From contig OZ257255.1 of the NCBI GenBank assembly GCA_965279655.1, positions 2,542,001 to 2,606,000 on the forward strand: a stretch of DNA of 64,000 nucleotides, read 5' to 3'. Below, one piece after another: positions 16,713-25,774 of the stretch. Positions within the stretch are counted from its first letter, which is position 1, and each line of letters begins with the position of its first letter. The stretch is from SCTM01 sp965279655 (GTDB taxonomy: Bacteria; Pseudomonadota; Alphaproteobacteria; Rhodospirillales; Rhodospirillaceae). The notes beneath the pieces are model-generated. The model saw nothing but the letters and a program-made list of their open reading frames with translations, searched no databases and was not told where the DNA came from. The position numbers and the translations under genes were made by a program.

Positions 16713-17435
16713 ATGCTCAATTTTAGGAATATGGCGCTTGCGACGGTTGCCGCGGTCGCCAGCCTGACATTCGTGAATAGCGCGCAGGCGGCCACCTACG
16801 ACACCACGCTGATCGATCCGCCGGGTGTGTATTTCGGCAACGGCAATGTGAACGCCCACTTCGTCACGAACGTGGCGAGCAACATCGAACTCGGTCTCGG
16901 CACGGTCGAACGCTTCGTCGGCCCGGTCATCCCGGACGCCGGCACCAGCGTCTATCATGTCAACACCGGCACCACCTCCGAGCCCGGCAAGACCGGCACC
17001 GATTGGGGCTTCGTGTTCTCGATCAACACCAATGCGAACGGCGCGGGCAGCCTGACACTGGCCGACATCGTCCCCAGCATCTGCATCCAGGACATCGGCC
17101 AGGGTGTGACCAACTGCTTCAATCCGTTCGCGATCTTCGACAACGCGCATGCGGCCAGCTCGCCGACGACGACCGCGCAGAATTCCGAGGCGCTGCAGTT
17201 CAGCACCTTGGCGACGCGCTTCTTCCTGCCGAACTTCGACATCGATGCCAACGATACCTACATCTTCACCCTGAACGCCTCGATTGGCGGGAACGTGGTG
17301 AACAGCGTGCAGATGACGGACATCGCCGGAACCGGCGCCAGCAATGGCGTGCCGGAACCGTTGTCGCTCGGGTTGCTTGGCATGGGCCTGTTCGGCCTTG
17401 CTGCCGCCCGCCGCAAGAGGAACCAAACCGCCTAA
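16713..17435 (+). CDS. PEP-CTERM sorting-domain protein
   Basis: 240 residues. The N-terminal signal peptide is LNFRNMALATVAAVASLTFV, cleaved at AQA-AT. The body is Asn/Thr-rich, low in Lys and probably beta-rich, with one Cys pair (CIQDIGQGVTNC). The C-terminus is a textbook PEP-CTERM signal: VPEPLSLGLLGMGLFGLAA followed by ARRKR. Such proteins are cleaved by an exosortase and exported to the cell surface or exopolysaccharide matrix. No exosortase gene is in the window. The ATG at 16713 follows GGAGAAG; the frame also allows TTG 3 bp earlier. A terminator follows. Confidence 0.93.
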   Translation: MLNFRNMALATVAAVASLTFVNSAQAATYDTTLIDPPGVYFGNGNVNAHFVTNVASNIELGLGTVERFVGPVIPDAGTSVYHVNTGTTSEPGKTGTDWGFVFSINTNANGAGSLTLADIVPSICIQDIGQGVTNCFNPFAIFDNAHAASSPTTTAQNSEALQFSTLATRFFLPNFDIDANDTYIFTLNASIGGNVVNSVQMTDIAGTGASNGVPEPLSLGLLGMGLFGLAAARRKRNQTA

Positions 17436-17460
17436 ACCACGCCTTTTCGGATACGGAGAC

Positions 17461-17490
17461 AAGGCCGGCGGACAACCGCCGGCCTTTGCT
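17461..17490 (+). terminator. Terminator after the PEP-CTERM gene
   Basis: Perfect 11-bp stem AAGGCCGGCGG / CCGCCGGCCTT with an ACAA loop, followed by TGCTTTT. It separates the PEP-CTERM gene from the TPR gene 50 bp further on. Confidence 0.88.
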
Positions 17491-17538
17491 TTTGGCCGCC
17501 TTGCAACCGGTGCGAAAAACCGCCAAAACCACCGGACC

Positions 17539-19188
17539 ATGAGCGATTTACGCCTCCAGCAAGCCAACAAGCTGCACCAAGAGAACAAGCTGGACGATGC
17601 CGAGATGCTGTACCGCGAGGTGATCGCGGGCGCGCCGGAGCATGCCGAAGCCTTGTACCTGCTGGGCACGCTGCTGACCCAGCGCGGCGCGGACGACGAG
17701 GCCATGCGTCTGTTCGACCGGGCGCTCGCCGCCAACCCCGGCCACGTGGTCGCCCGCATCAGCCGCGGCAACGCCCTGCTTGCCGGCGATCGCCCGAAGG
17801 AAGCCTTGGCGGACTTCGACGAGGCCTTGGGTCTGATGACGCCGTTCCTGGCGGCGCTCAACAGCCGTGGCGGCGCCTTGCGGCAACTCGGACGGCTGGA
17901 CGAGGCATTGTCGAGTTTCGATCTGGCCCTCTCAATCCAACCGAACAGCGCGATGGTGCACTCCAACCGGGGCGTGGTGCTGCGCGAACTGGGACGGCTG
18001 GAAGAGTCGCTCGCCGCGGTCGACGAAGCGGTCCGCTTGCAACCGGACTCCCCTGCGTTCATCTACAATCGCAGCGATACGCTGCGGGAACTGGAGCGGT
18101 ATCCGGAAGCGATCGCGGGATACGACCGCGCACTCGTCCTCCAACCCAACTTCGCGGACGCCTTGATCGGCCGAGGGCTTGCGCTGATGAACGCGCGCAA
18201 ACTCGACCAGGCGCAGACAAACTTTCAATCCGCGCTCGCGCTGCAGCCCAACGACCCGAAGGCGCGCTTCGACGCAAGCGTGTGCAGTCTGTTGGCCGGC
18301 GATCTTGCGCAAGGCTTCGCCAACTACGAGGCGCGGTGGCTCAATCCGCCGAATAGCGGATGGAAGCGCGACTTCGCGCAACCGCTCTGGTTGGGCAAAG
18401 AGGATATCGCCGGCAAGACGATCCTCCTCCACGGCGAACAGGGCTTGGGCGATTCCATCCAGTTCTGCCGCTACGCGACGCTTGCGGCAGAGCGCGGTGC
18501 GCGCGTCATCCTTGAGGTGCAAGCGCCCTTGACGCGCTTAATGAAGAGCCTCGCCGGACCGGCGGAGGTGATCGCCTATGGCGAAACGCTGCCGCCGTTC
18601 GACCTTCACTGCCCGCTCATGAGTCTGCCGCTCGCGTTCGGCACGACGGCGGTGAATATCCCAGCGGCCATTCCCTATCTTTCGCCGGAGGCCCAATTGG
18701 CGCGGCGCTGGCAAGAACGCCTCGGCACCCCGGAAAAACGCCGCGTCGGCCTGGTGTGGAGCGGTGGCCGCCTGCTCAAGAACGACCGGAACCGCTCCAT
18801 TCCCCTGCCGCGCCTGGCGCCCCTGCTGACCCACGATGCGCAGTTCGTGAGCCTGCAGAAGGAGTTGCGACCCGGCGACGCGGAATGGATGGCCGCCTCG
18901 GCCCGGATTTCGCACTTCGCGGGGGAGCAACAGGATTTCGCCGATACGGCAGCACTCCTTAGCTGTATGGACGTGGTAGTTTCCGTCGACACGGCGGTGG
19001 CACACTTGGCCGGGGCGATGGGCAAGCCGGTGTATTTGCTGTTGCCGCATGTCGGCGTGGATTGGCGCTGGCGGCTTGAGGGCGAGGAGTCGCCCTGGTA
19101 TCCGACGGCGCGGCTGTTCCGCCAACCGTCGGCGGGGGATTGGGATAGCGCGATTGCGCGTGCCGGTGCGGCTTTGGCCGCGCCCTAG
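17539..19188 (+). CDS. TPR-repeat protein with GT9-like glycosyltransferase domain
   Basis: 549 residues, cytoplasmic. Residues 1 to about 275 form eight or so tetratricopeptide repeats (LHQENKLDDAEMLYREVIAGAP, and DEALSSFDLALSIQPNSA among them). The C-terminal half has LHGEQGLGDSIQFCRY and SVDTAVAHLAGAMGKPVYLL, the hallmarks of bacterial TPR proteins with a heptosyltransferase-like domain. These often act on exopolysaccharide or protein O-glycosylation, but substrates are rarely known. The frame is open back to 17344 inside the PEP-CTERM gene; the start at 17539 is taken because the TPRs begin there. Its place beside a PEP-CTERM gene fits a surface-polysaccharide role. Confidence 0.85.
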   Translation: MSDLRLQQANKLHQENKLDDAEMLYREVIAGAPEHAEALYLLGTLLTQRGADDEAMRLFDRALAANPGHVVARISRGNALLAGDRPKEALADFDEALGLMTPFLAALNSRGGALRQLGRLDEALSSFDLALSIQPNSAMVHSNRGVVLRELGRLEESLAAVDEAVRLQPDSPAFIYNRSDTLRELERYPEAIAGYDRALVLQPNFADALIGRGLALMNARKLDQAQTNFQSALALQPNDPKARFDASVCSLLAGDLAQGFANYEARWLNPPNSGWKRDFAQPLWLGKEDIAGKTILLHGEQGLGDSIQFCRYATLAAERGARVILEVQAPLTRLMKSLAGPAEVIAYGETLPPFDLHCPLMSLPLAFGTTAVNIPAAIPYLSPEAQLARRWQERLGTPEKRRVGLVWSGGRLLKNDRNRSIPLPRLAPLLTHDAQFVSLQKELRPGDAEWMAASARISHFAGEQQDFADTAALLSCMDVVVSVDTAVAHLAGAMGKPVYLLLPHVGVDWRWRLEGEESPWYPTARLFRQPSAGDWDSAIARAGAALAAP

Positions 19189-19220
19189 GCACGCGAACGA
19201 GACGGGGTGGAGATAAAAGT

Positions 19221-20261
19221 TTGACGGACCAGAAAAATCCGAAGCGAAAGCGGATCAATCTCGCTTTGCAAGGCGGCGGGTCGCACGGGGCGTTCACCTG
19301 GGGCGTGCTCGACCGGCTGATCAGCGACCGCAACATCTTCATCGATGGCCTGAGCGGCACGAGCGCCGGCGCCATCAACGCGACGGTGTTCGCCAACGGC
19401 TTCATCAAGGATGGACGCCAGGGCGCGATCGATGCGCTCGAAAAACTGTGGACCGCGGTGAGCGACCGCGGCGTCAGCTCGCCCCTGCATTCCATGGCGC
19501 GCTGGTTCACCCATGAAGGCAAGCACACGTGGAACGTCGACCACTCGCCGATGTTCATGATGATGGACCACCTGACCCGCGCCTTCACGCCGCAGCAGCT
19601 CAACCCGCTCGATCTCAATCCGCTGCGCGAGATCCTGGCGGACCTGGTGGACTTCGAGGCGCTGCGCCGCCGCCCCGACATCAAACTGTTCGTCGCGGCC
19701 ACGAACGTGCGCACCTGCAAGCTGCGCATCTTCCGTACGGGCGATATGCATGTGGAATCCCTGCTCGCTTCGGCCTGCCTGCCGACGGTGTTCCGGCCGG
19801 TCGAGTTCGAGGGCGAGTTCTATTGGGACGGCGGCTATCTCGCCAATCCGCCGATCTCACCGCTGATTCATGAGTGTGTCAGCAAGGACGTGGTGATCGT
19901 GCAGATCAACCCCATGAACCGGCCGGATGTGCCGCAGACTTCGCGCGAGATCCTGAACCGGATCAACGAGGTCAGCTTCAACTCCACGCTCGCCCGCGAG
20001 ATGGCGGGAATCGCCACCATTTCCAAGCTGATCGACGAGGGCAAGCTGCGCGACACGCCGTTCCACCGGGTCAACTTCCACATGATCGTGGCGGAAGAGG
20101 AAATGAGCCACCTGGGCGCGTCGTCGAAATTCAATTCCGATTGGCACTTCCTGAAGCACCTGCACGATCTGGGCTTCGCCACCACGGACAAGTGGCTGGC
20201 CGAGAACTTCGACCGGCTCGAGGTGGAATCCACCCTCGATATGGAAAAGGCCTATATTTAG
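19221..20261 (+). CDS. Patatin-like phospholipase
   Basis: 346 residues, cytoplasmic or membrane-associated. The catalytic elements are all visible: the oxyanion loop LQGGGSHGAFTWG, nucleophile S48 in GTSAG and the dyad Asp D203 in YWDGGY. It belongs to the RssA/patatin group of serine acyl hydrolases that act on phospholipids or other esters. The start codon is TTG, preceded by GGTGGAG; no ATG lies at the start of homology. It follows the TPR gene by 32 bp and may be cotranscribed. It is convergent with the TauE gene. Confidence 0.92.
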   Translation: MTDQKNPKRKRINLALQGGGSHGAFTWGVLDRLISDRNIFIDGLSGTSAGAINATVFANGFIKDGRQGAIDALEKLWTAVSDRGVSSPLHSMARWFTHEGKHTWNVDHSPMFMMMDHLTRAFTPQQLNPLDLNPLREILADLVDFEALRRRPDIKLFVAATNVRTCKLRIFRTGDMHVESLLASACLPTVFRPVEFEGEFYWDGGYLANPPISPLIHECVSKDVVIVQINPMNRPDVPQTSREILNRINEVSFNSTLAREMAGIATISKLIDEGKLRDTPFHRVNFHMIVAEEEMSHLGASSKFNSDWHFLKHLHDLGFATTDKWLAENFDRLEVESTLDMEKAYI

Positions 20262-20270
20262 GCCCGCGTG

Positions 20271-21017
20271 TCAGGTCAGACCGCGCCGGATCATGTCCAG
20301 GCCGAGCACGATCAAGAGAAACAGGATCAGCTTGCGGTAGCGCGCTTCATCGATGCGGTGACGGATTTTGCGCGCGAGCACCATCATGCCGCCGACGACC
20401 AGGGCACCAAAGGCCGAGACGAGCAGCACGGGGCCGGTCAGGACGCCGTGCGCGGCCAAGGTGCTGTAGAGCGTGATCGAGCCCAGGAAGTACATGAGCG
20501 AGATCGCGGCGACGAACTCCTCCTTCGGCAGGCGCAGCGCGACCAGATACACGATCAGCGGCGGTCCGTAGACGCCCGAAATTCCCGACATCGCACCCGC
20601 GGCCAGGCCGACCAAGGGCGCCAGCCATTTCTCCTGATGCGGATGCACGACGAGATGGGTCGGGAATAGCTGTACCAAGGCGAAGATCACCGAGACGACA
20701 CCCAACACCAGCAGGCCCGTTTCCTGCGAGGCCGTGACCAGCCACTGCACCGCGATTGGTGTTGTCACAGCAAGCACGAGCAGCAGCGGCCAGAAGCGGC
20801 GGATGTTGGGCAGCAGGCGCCCGCCGGAGAGGGCTTGTTGCAGGTTGGAGGTGAAGGTCGGCACCGCGAAGATGGCGATAGCGGTCTGGAATGAAATCGC
20901 CGCGACCATCACCGGCACACCGATGAGCGGCAATCCGAGGCCGAACACGCCCTTGGTCAAGCCGCCGAGCACAAAGCCGAGTGTAACAATGGCGATGGTG
21001 AACGGATCGAACGACAC
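20271..21017 (-). CDS. TauE/SafE family sulfite/organosulfonate exporter-like membrane protein
   Basis: 248 residues with about eight hydrophobic segments. The two-fold repeated TauE pattern is visible: LGFVLGGLTKGVFGLGLPLIGVP in the first half and GLAAGAMSGISGVYGPPLIVY in the second. Family members move sulfite, sulfoacetate or other small anions across the inner membrane. The window holds no sulfonate genes, so the substrate is open. It stops 9 bp from the convergent patatin gene. Confidence 0.88.
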   Translation of the reverse strand: MSFDPFTIAIVTLGFVLGGLTKGVFGLGLPLIGVPVMVAAISFQTAIAIFAVPTFTSNLQQALSGGRLLPNIRRFWPLLLVLAVTTPIAVQWLVTASQETGLLVLGVVSVIFALVQLFPTHLVVHPHQEKWLAPLVGLAAGAMSGISGVYGPPLIVYLVALRLPKEEFVAAISLMYFLGSITLYSTLAAHGVLTGPVLLVSAFGALVVGGMMVLARKIRHRIDEARYRKLILFLLIVLGLDMIRRGLT

Positions 21018-21184
21018 AAAAGCCCCCGCGAATACGCACCCTGTTTAGCAGGGAAATGCGCGGAGTCACCCGACCGTTCGCGGGATCGGTCCGCTGCGCG
21101 GGACAGGCGGGTCAGTTGCGCGGCGGATTTATCCGGACTATCACCGTAGCCGCATTCCTGCTGAAACAATGGCGCGCCGCACCG

Positions 21185-21931
21185 ATGGGACCTGAAAACC
21201 CCGTAATCGACTTTCCCATCATGACCCAGACGGGCAAGGGGGACCGGGCATTCATCCTCCAATGCCGGGAGTTGGTGCGTGCCCACTGCGGCACTTACAA
21301 CTATCTCGAAGTCGGCTCGTTTCTCGGCGGAACGCTGACGCCGTTCCTTCAGGACCCCGCCTGCCGGATGGTGTTCTCCATCGACGACCGCGACAAGCAA
21401 CATCCGGACGAACGCGGGATCAAGTACGACTATCGCGGCATCACCAGCGGCCACATGCTCCAGTTCCTGCTGCAGAACGGCATTCCGATCGACAAGCTGC
21501 AGACCCATGACTTTTCCATAGAGACCTTGACCGATCGGCCAGAGAGGTACGATCTCGCATTCGTCGACGGCGAACACACCGACGTCGCCTGCTTCCGTGA
21601 TTTCATACACGTCCTCGGCCTGATGAATCCGACGAGCGTCGTCATGTTTCACGACAGCGCGCTGGTGTACAAAGGTCTTCAAGTCGTCAAAGTCTATGTC
21701 GAGAAGCTGAAACTGCGTCATACACTGCTCAAGAAGGCGGGCTCGGACATGTCCGCGCTCCTGCTCGGAGATCTTGCCGGCACCGATGTGAGCACGTGGG
21801 GCGATTTCGAGGACTTCGCGGAATTTTGCGCCGCCGCCGAAACCCAGCGCCTCGAGAACCTGCTGAAAAATCGGGTGGCGTCGGACTCTCCGATGACCAT
21901 CGTGCCCGCACCCGTGCATCGGGGATTCTGA
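21185..21931 (+). CDS. Class I SAM-dependent methyltransferase (Methyltransf_24-like)
   Basis: 248 residues from the ATG at 21185 (MGPENPVIDF); the upstream open frame starts at 21056 but its extra part looks non-coding. Motif I is YLEVGSFLGGTLTPFL, motif II gives the acidic residue in VFSIDDRD, and the post-motif AFVDGEHTDVACFRDF followed by VMFHDS is typical of Methyltransf_24. That family methylates small molecules or sugars, often in polysaccharide or antibiotic loci. The C-terminal 60 residues are variable. Substrate unknown. Confidence 0.78.
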   Translation: MGPENPVIDFPIMTQTGKGDRAFILQCRELVRAHCGTYNYLEVGSFLGGTLTPFLQDPACRMVFSIDDRDKQHPDERGIKYDYRGITSGHMLQFLLQNGIPIDKLQTHDFSIETLTDRPERYDLAFVDGEHTDVACFRDFIHVLGLMNPTSVVMFHDSALVYKGLQVVKVYVEKLKLRHTLLKKAGSDMSALLLGDLAGTDVSTWGDFEDFAEFCAAAETQRLENLLKNRVASDSPMTIVPAPVHRGF

Positions 21932-21946
21932 GCCACCCGGAAAAGC

Positions 21947-22897
21947 TTACTCCGGCTGTGGCGTCTCCGGAACGCCGCCGCGCCGGTCGGCGTCGAAGCT
22001 TTGCGCTTCGATGAAAACGCGCGTGACGTCGGGATGCGCCTCTTTGATCGCGCGCTCTATGCGCGTCACGATGCGCTCCACTTCCCCGGCCGGGAGTGAA
22101 TCCTCGAAGTCGAGACTGAGGGCGACAAACACCTCGTTGGGGCCGAAGTGCATGGTGAGGGCCTGGTTCAGGCCCACCACACCGGGCGCGGCGCGCGCGA
22201 TGCGGTTGATGCCGAGGCGCGTGTCGTGACTAGCGGCTTCACCCGTCAGCAGGCTGCGGCTCTTCAAGGCCAGGAAGGACGCAGTGACCGCCAAGATGGC
22301 CCCGATCGCGAAGGAGGCCAGGCCGTCGAGGATGGGCATATCCAGCACTTCACTGAGGTAAACCCCCAAAAACGCAGCCAGAAGCCCAAGCATGGCGGCG
22401 GTGTCCTCGAACAGGACGGTGAAGACGGTCGGGTCTTTGCTTGAACGGATCGCCGCCAGCCAGGATTGGCCGGCGCGCTCCCGATTGAACGCCACGAACG
22501 CGACGTACCAGACCACGCCTTCGAATACCGCGCTGATGCCGAGCACGAGATAGTTGATCCAGGCATCGTCCACGCTGGTGGGGTGATTGAGTTTCTCGAA
22601 CCCGCGCGAAATCGACGCGACAGCGCCGCCGCCGAAAATCAGGACGGCGACAACAAACGTGTAGAAATAGAGCTGAAGCCCGTAGCCGAAAGGATGGTGG
22701 GCGCTGGGCGGGCGCGCGGCGGCCCGGATTCCCATGAGCAAGACGAGTTGATTCCCCGTATCGACGACGGAGTGCACGGCCTCGCTGATCATGGCGGCGC
22801 TGCCGGTCGTGGCCCCCGCGGCGAACTTCATCGCCGCGATGGCCGCGTTACCAAACAACGCGGCGTAGATAACAGTCTTGGAAGTATGAGAGGCCAT
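21947..22897 (-). CDS. Cation diffusion facilitator (CDF) metal efflux transporter
   Basis: 316 residues, inner membrane. Six transmembrane helices are predicted in the first 215 residues. The CDF signature is seen as GSAAMISEAVHSVVDTGNQ in TM2 and the paired LDGLASFAIGAILA in TM5. The cytoplasmic C-terminal domain (about 220-300) has VEVIVTRIE-type ferredoxin-like fold sequence. The family expels Zn, Co, Cd, Fe or Mn by proton exchange. TM2 has H and D positions (EAVHSVVD), as in Zn/Co-type members. The start at 22897 (MASHTSK) is preferred to the ATG 15 bp upstream. Metal specificity is inferred only loosely. Confidence 0.9.
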   Translation of the reverse strand: MASHTSKTVIYAALFGNAAIAAMKFAAGATTGSAAMISEAVHSVVDTGNQLVLLMGIRAAARPPSAHHPFGYGLQLYFYTFVVAVLIFGGGAVASISRGFEKLNHPTSVDDAWINYLVLGISAVFEGVVWYVAFVAFNRERAGQSWLAAIRSSKDPTVFTVLFEDTAAMLGLLAAFLGVYLSEVLDMPILDGLASFAIGAILAVTASFLALKSRSLLTGEAASHDTRLGINRIARAAPGVVGLNQALTMHFGPNEVFVALSLDFEDSLPAGEVERIVTRIERAIKEAHPDVTRVFIEAQSFDADRRGGVPETPQPE

Positions 22898-23037
22898 CGG
22901 TGAACGCCGCACTTTAGCAGCCGGCGAAGGCCCCTCAAAGCCGCCGTTTTCCCCGCAAATTAAGGAAGTTGCGGGGAAAAAGTCGGCTTAAGATCGTGCA
23001 CCGGCGGGGTGTGGCCGGAACGTGCGGGGGAGGTTCG

Positions 23038-24639
23038 ATGTTCCATCAGCCTATCAGTCCGGTCGGCGACAGCCTGTATCTGTCATTCACCGTCGCCGCG
23101 ATCCCGATCGCGGTCGTCCTGATCCTCCTGGGCGTCGTGCGGCGGCCGGCCTGGCAGGCGTCGAGCGCCGGCTTGATTGTCGCGATCGGTCTGGCGATCG
23201 GCGTGTGGCAGATGCCCGCCGGTCTGGCGCTGAACAGCGTCGCCGCCGGCGCCACCTTCGCGGTCTGGCCGGTGATGTGGATCGTGCTGAATGCCCTGCT
23301 GCTCTACAACATCACCGTCGTCTCGGGACACTTCGAGGCGTTCCGCGCGTGGATGCTGGCAAACCTGCCCAACGACACGCGTGTGGTGCTGGTGGTGATC
23401 GGGTTCTCCTTCGGCTGCCTGCTCGAAGGCATCGCGGGCTTCGGCACACCGGTGGCGATCACCTGCGCCCTGCTCACCGCGCTCGGGTTCCGCGCGATCG
23501 ATGCCCTGGTGGCGGCCTTGATCTTCAATACCGCGCCGGTCGCCTTCGGGGCGCTCGGCGCGCCCATCACGACGCTGGGCGCCGTCACCCAACTCTCCGA
23601 CGTTTCGCTCGGCGCCATGGTCGGGCGGCAGCTGCCATTGATCGCGCTGCTGCTGCCGTTCTACGTGACCGCGGTCACCGGCGGTGTGCAAGCGTTGCGG
23701 GGCGTGTGGCCCACGCTGCTCGTGGCCGGCGGATCGTTCGCCGTCGTGCAGTTCATCTCGTCGAACTATCTGGCGTATGCCCTGACCGATGTCCTGTCTT
23801 CGCTCACGTCGCTGGGCCTGACGCTGATCTTCGTCAGGTACTGGCCGCTGCCGGCGGACCCCACGTTTGCGCTGCGCGTTCCGGAAGCGAGCCGCCTGCC
23901 GTCCATGACAATGTCGGCGTGGCAAGCGTGGCTGCCTTGGGCGGTGCTGTCGGCGACGGTGATCGCGTGGGTGCATTTCAAGATCAACGCGATGTGGCAG
24001 CAGAATATCCAGTGGCCCGGGCTGCACGAGGCGGTGTTCATCACCGCCTATGACAAGCCATATGCCGCTGTGTGGAGTTTCCAGCCCTTGGCGACCGGCA
24101 CCGCCATCCTGGCCGCCATGATCGCGACGGCCGCCGCGATCCGGCTTTCGCCGTCGCAATTCGCCACCGCGATGACGCGCACGCTTCAGCAAATCAAACT
24201 GCCGCTGGTCACGACCATGCTGATCGTGGGGCTGGCCTATCTGATGAACTATTCCGGCATGGCCTACACCCTTGGCCTCGGCGTGGCCGGGGCCGGCATT
24301 TTGTTTCCGTTGTTCTCGGCCTTCCTCGGATGGCTCGCCGTCTTTCTCTCCGGTAGCGATACGTCGGGCAATGCGCTGTTCGGCAATCTGCAGGTGGTCG
24401 CGGCGCGCGAACTCGGGTTCAACCCCATCCTGATGGCGGCGACGAATGCGTCGGGCGGCGTCATGGGCAAGATGATCTCCCCGCAGAACATCTGTACGGG
24501 AACCGCCACGACGGAACTCAAGGGCCGCGAGGGCGAGGTGCTGGCGCGCACCCTCAAGCATAGTCTCGTGCTGACGTTCCTGCTGGGCGTGCTGGTAATG
24601 CTCCAGCAGCACGTGTTTCCGGAGATGATTCCGAAGTAG
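23038..24639 (+). CDS. lctP: L-lactate permease (LctP family)
   Basis: 533 residues with about 12-14 transmembrane segments. Diagnostic stretches are GFSFGCLLEGIAGFGTPVAI, FNTAPVAFGALGAP and near the end SGSDTSGNALFGNLQV and SGGVMGKMISPQNICTGTA. The family imports lactate or glycolate with protons. The ATG at 23038 follows GGGGGAGG. No lactate dehydrogenase gene adjoins it, so it is a stand-alone transporter here. It is divergent from the CDF gene. Confidence 0.93.
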   Translation: MFHQPISPVGDSLYLSFTVAAIPIAVVLILLGVVRRPAWQASSAGLIVAIGLAIGVWQMPAGLALNSVAAGATFAVWPVMWIVLNALLLYNITVVSGHFEAFRAWMLANLPNDTRVVLVVIGFSFGCLLEGIAGFGTPVAITCALLTALGFRAIDALVAALIFNTAPVAFGALGAPITTLGAVTQLSDVSLGAMVGRQLPLIALLLPFYVTAVTGGVQALRGVWPTLLVAGGSFAVVQFISSNYLAYALTDVLSSLTSLGLTLIFVRYWPLPADPTFALRVPEASRLPSMTMSAWQAWLPWAVLSATVIAWVHFKINAMWQQNIQWPGLHEAVFITAYDKPYAAVWSFQPLATGTAILAAMIATAAAIRLSPSQFATAMTRTLQQIKLPLVTTMLIVGLAYLMNYSGMAYTLGLGVAGAGILFPLFSAFLGWLAVFLSGSDTSGNALFGNLQVVAARELGFNPILMAATNASGGVMGKMISPQNICTGTATTELKGREGEVLARTLKHSLVLTFLLGVLVMLQQHVFPEMIPK

Positions 24640-24748
24640 GGGCTTCTCCTGGGCCACGAAATACGTGGTCATCACTGACCCCTTGGCAGGGACCACGGCG
24701 GATCGTGTACGCTGCCCTGCCCTTTCCCCTTTCGGCAAGGAACCCCTC

Positions 24749-25717
24749 ATGGTCCGCCTCCTGTCCTTATCTTCCGCCGGCGCCGCGCTTTTGGCGGCGG
24801 CGTTGATGGCCTCGCCCGCGCTCGCGCAATCCGCCAAATCGAAGCCCGGCACCAAGTTCAAGGATTGCCGCGATTGCCCCGAGATGGTGGTGGTGCCGGC
24901 GGGATCGTTCACCATGGGCTCGACCGACGCGGAGACGACCCCGGAGGGCATGGATGCCGAGGCGCGCAAGCGCGAGCAGCCGACTCATAAGGTGACGATC
25001 AGCAAGCCGTTCGCCATCGGCCGCTTCGAGGTGACGCGTCAGCAGTACGCCGCCTTCGTGAAGGAAACCAAGCAGCCCGGCAGCAAGGTTTGCACGACCT
25101 GGAACCAGGAGAAGAATGCGTGGTTGGACGTCGAGGGCGCGACCTGGGACAAAACCAACTTCCCGCAGACAAACAAGGATCCGGTGGCCTGCGTCTCGCT
25201 CGACGACGCGACGGCCTACGCGGCCTGGCTTTCGGAAAAGACCAAGAAGAAGTACCGCGTCCCCAGCGAGGCGGAGTGGGAATACGCCGCCCGCGGCGGC
25301 ACGGCCACATCGCGCTATTGGGGCAACGACGCGAGCACCGTTTGCACCTACGGCAACATCTCGGATGCCGCAGCGGCTGAGCCCCATCCGGATCTCAAGA
25401 AGGACCCCACGCGCCTGATGGCGTGCCGCGACGGCTACGTCTACACCGCCCCGGTCGGGAAGTTCAAACCCAACGGCTACGGCTTGTATGACGTGATCGG
25501 CAATGTGTGGGAATGGACCGCCGACTGCTACACGCCGCAGTACGAGGGCGCGCCCACGGACGGTTCAGCGTGGAAGAAAGATTGCGAACGCCATGTTGTG
25601 AAGGGCGGTGGCTGGTACGCGCGGAACTGGTTCAACCGCGCCGCGGCGCGCAGCCGCGAATTCGCCAACGCCTCGATGGGCACGCTCGGCATCCGGGTCG
25701 TCCGCGACCTCGAATAG
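24749..25717 (+). CDS. Secreted SUMF1/FGE-fold protein, copy 1
   Basis: 322 residues. The signal peptide is RLLSLSSAGAALLAAALMA, cleaved near ALA-QS. The mature N-terminus is KFKDCRDCPEMVVVPAGSF, followed by a full FGE-sulfatase domain with ISKPFAIGRFEVTRQQYAAF, RVPSEAEWEYAARGG and DVIGNVWEWTADCY. Catalytic FGE enzymes need two cysteines about five residues apart in the GGSW region; here the segment is VVKGGGWYARNWFNRAAAR, with none. It is therefore probably not a formylglycine-generating enzyme, but a fold relative such as a modification or binding protein. Two paralogs lie at 25775 and 41671. Confidence 0.88.
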   Translation: MVRLLSLSSAGAALLAAALMASPALAQSAKSKPGTKFKDCRDCPEMVVVPAGSFTMGSTDAETTPEGMDAEARKREQPTHKVTISKPFAIGRFEVTRQQYAAFVKETKQPGSKVCTTWNQEKNAWLDVEGATWDKTNFPQTNKDPVACVSLDDATAYAAWLSEKTKKKYRVPSEAEWEYAARGGTATSRYWGNDASTVCTYGNISDAAAAEPHPDLKKDPTRLMACRDGYVYTAPVGKFKPNGYGLYDVIGNVWEWTADCYTPQYEGAPTDGSAWKKDCERHVVKGGGWYARNWFNRAAARSREFANASMGTLGIRVVRDLE

Positions 25718-25726
25718 CGAGAAGGC

Positions 25727-25765
25727 CCGATTGGCGCGGACAGGTTCACTGTCCGCGCCAATCGG
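25727..25765. terminator. Bidirectional hairpin between convergent SUMF1 genes
   Basis: A perfect 16-bp inverted repeat, CCGATTGGCGCGGACA and its complement, around the 7-base loop GGTTCAC. It lies between two convergent stops (25717 and 25775). There is no long T run on either side, so termination may need help, but position and strength point to a shared terminator. Confidence 0.75.
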
Positions 25766-25774
25766 CTACGTTCC

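Noticed and set aside
23083..24969. A 628-residue minus-strand frame opposite the lactate permease
   Set aside because: Highly charged Arg/Gln/Asp-rich shadow of a membrane protein gene; no domain.
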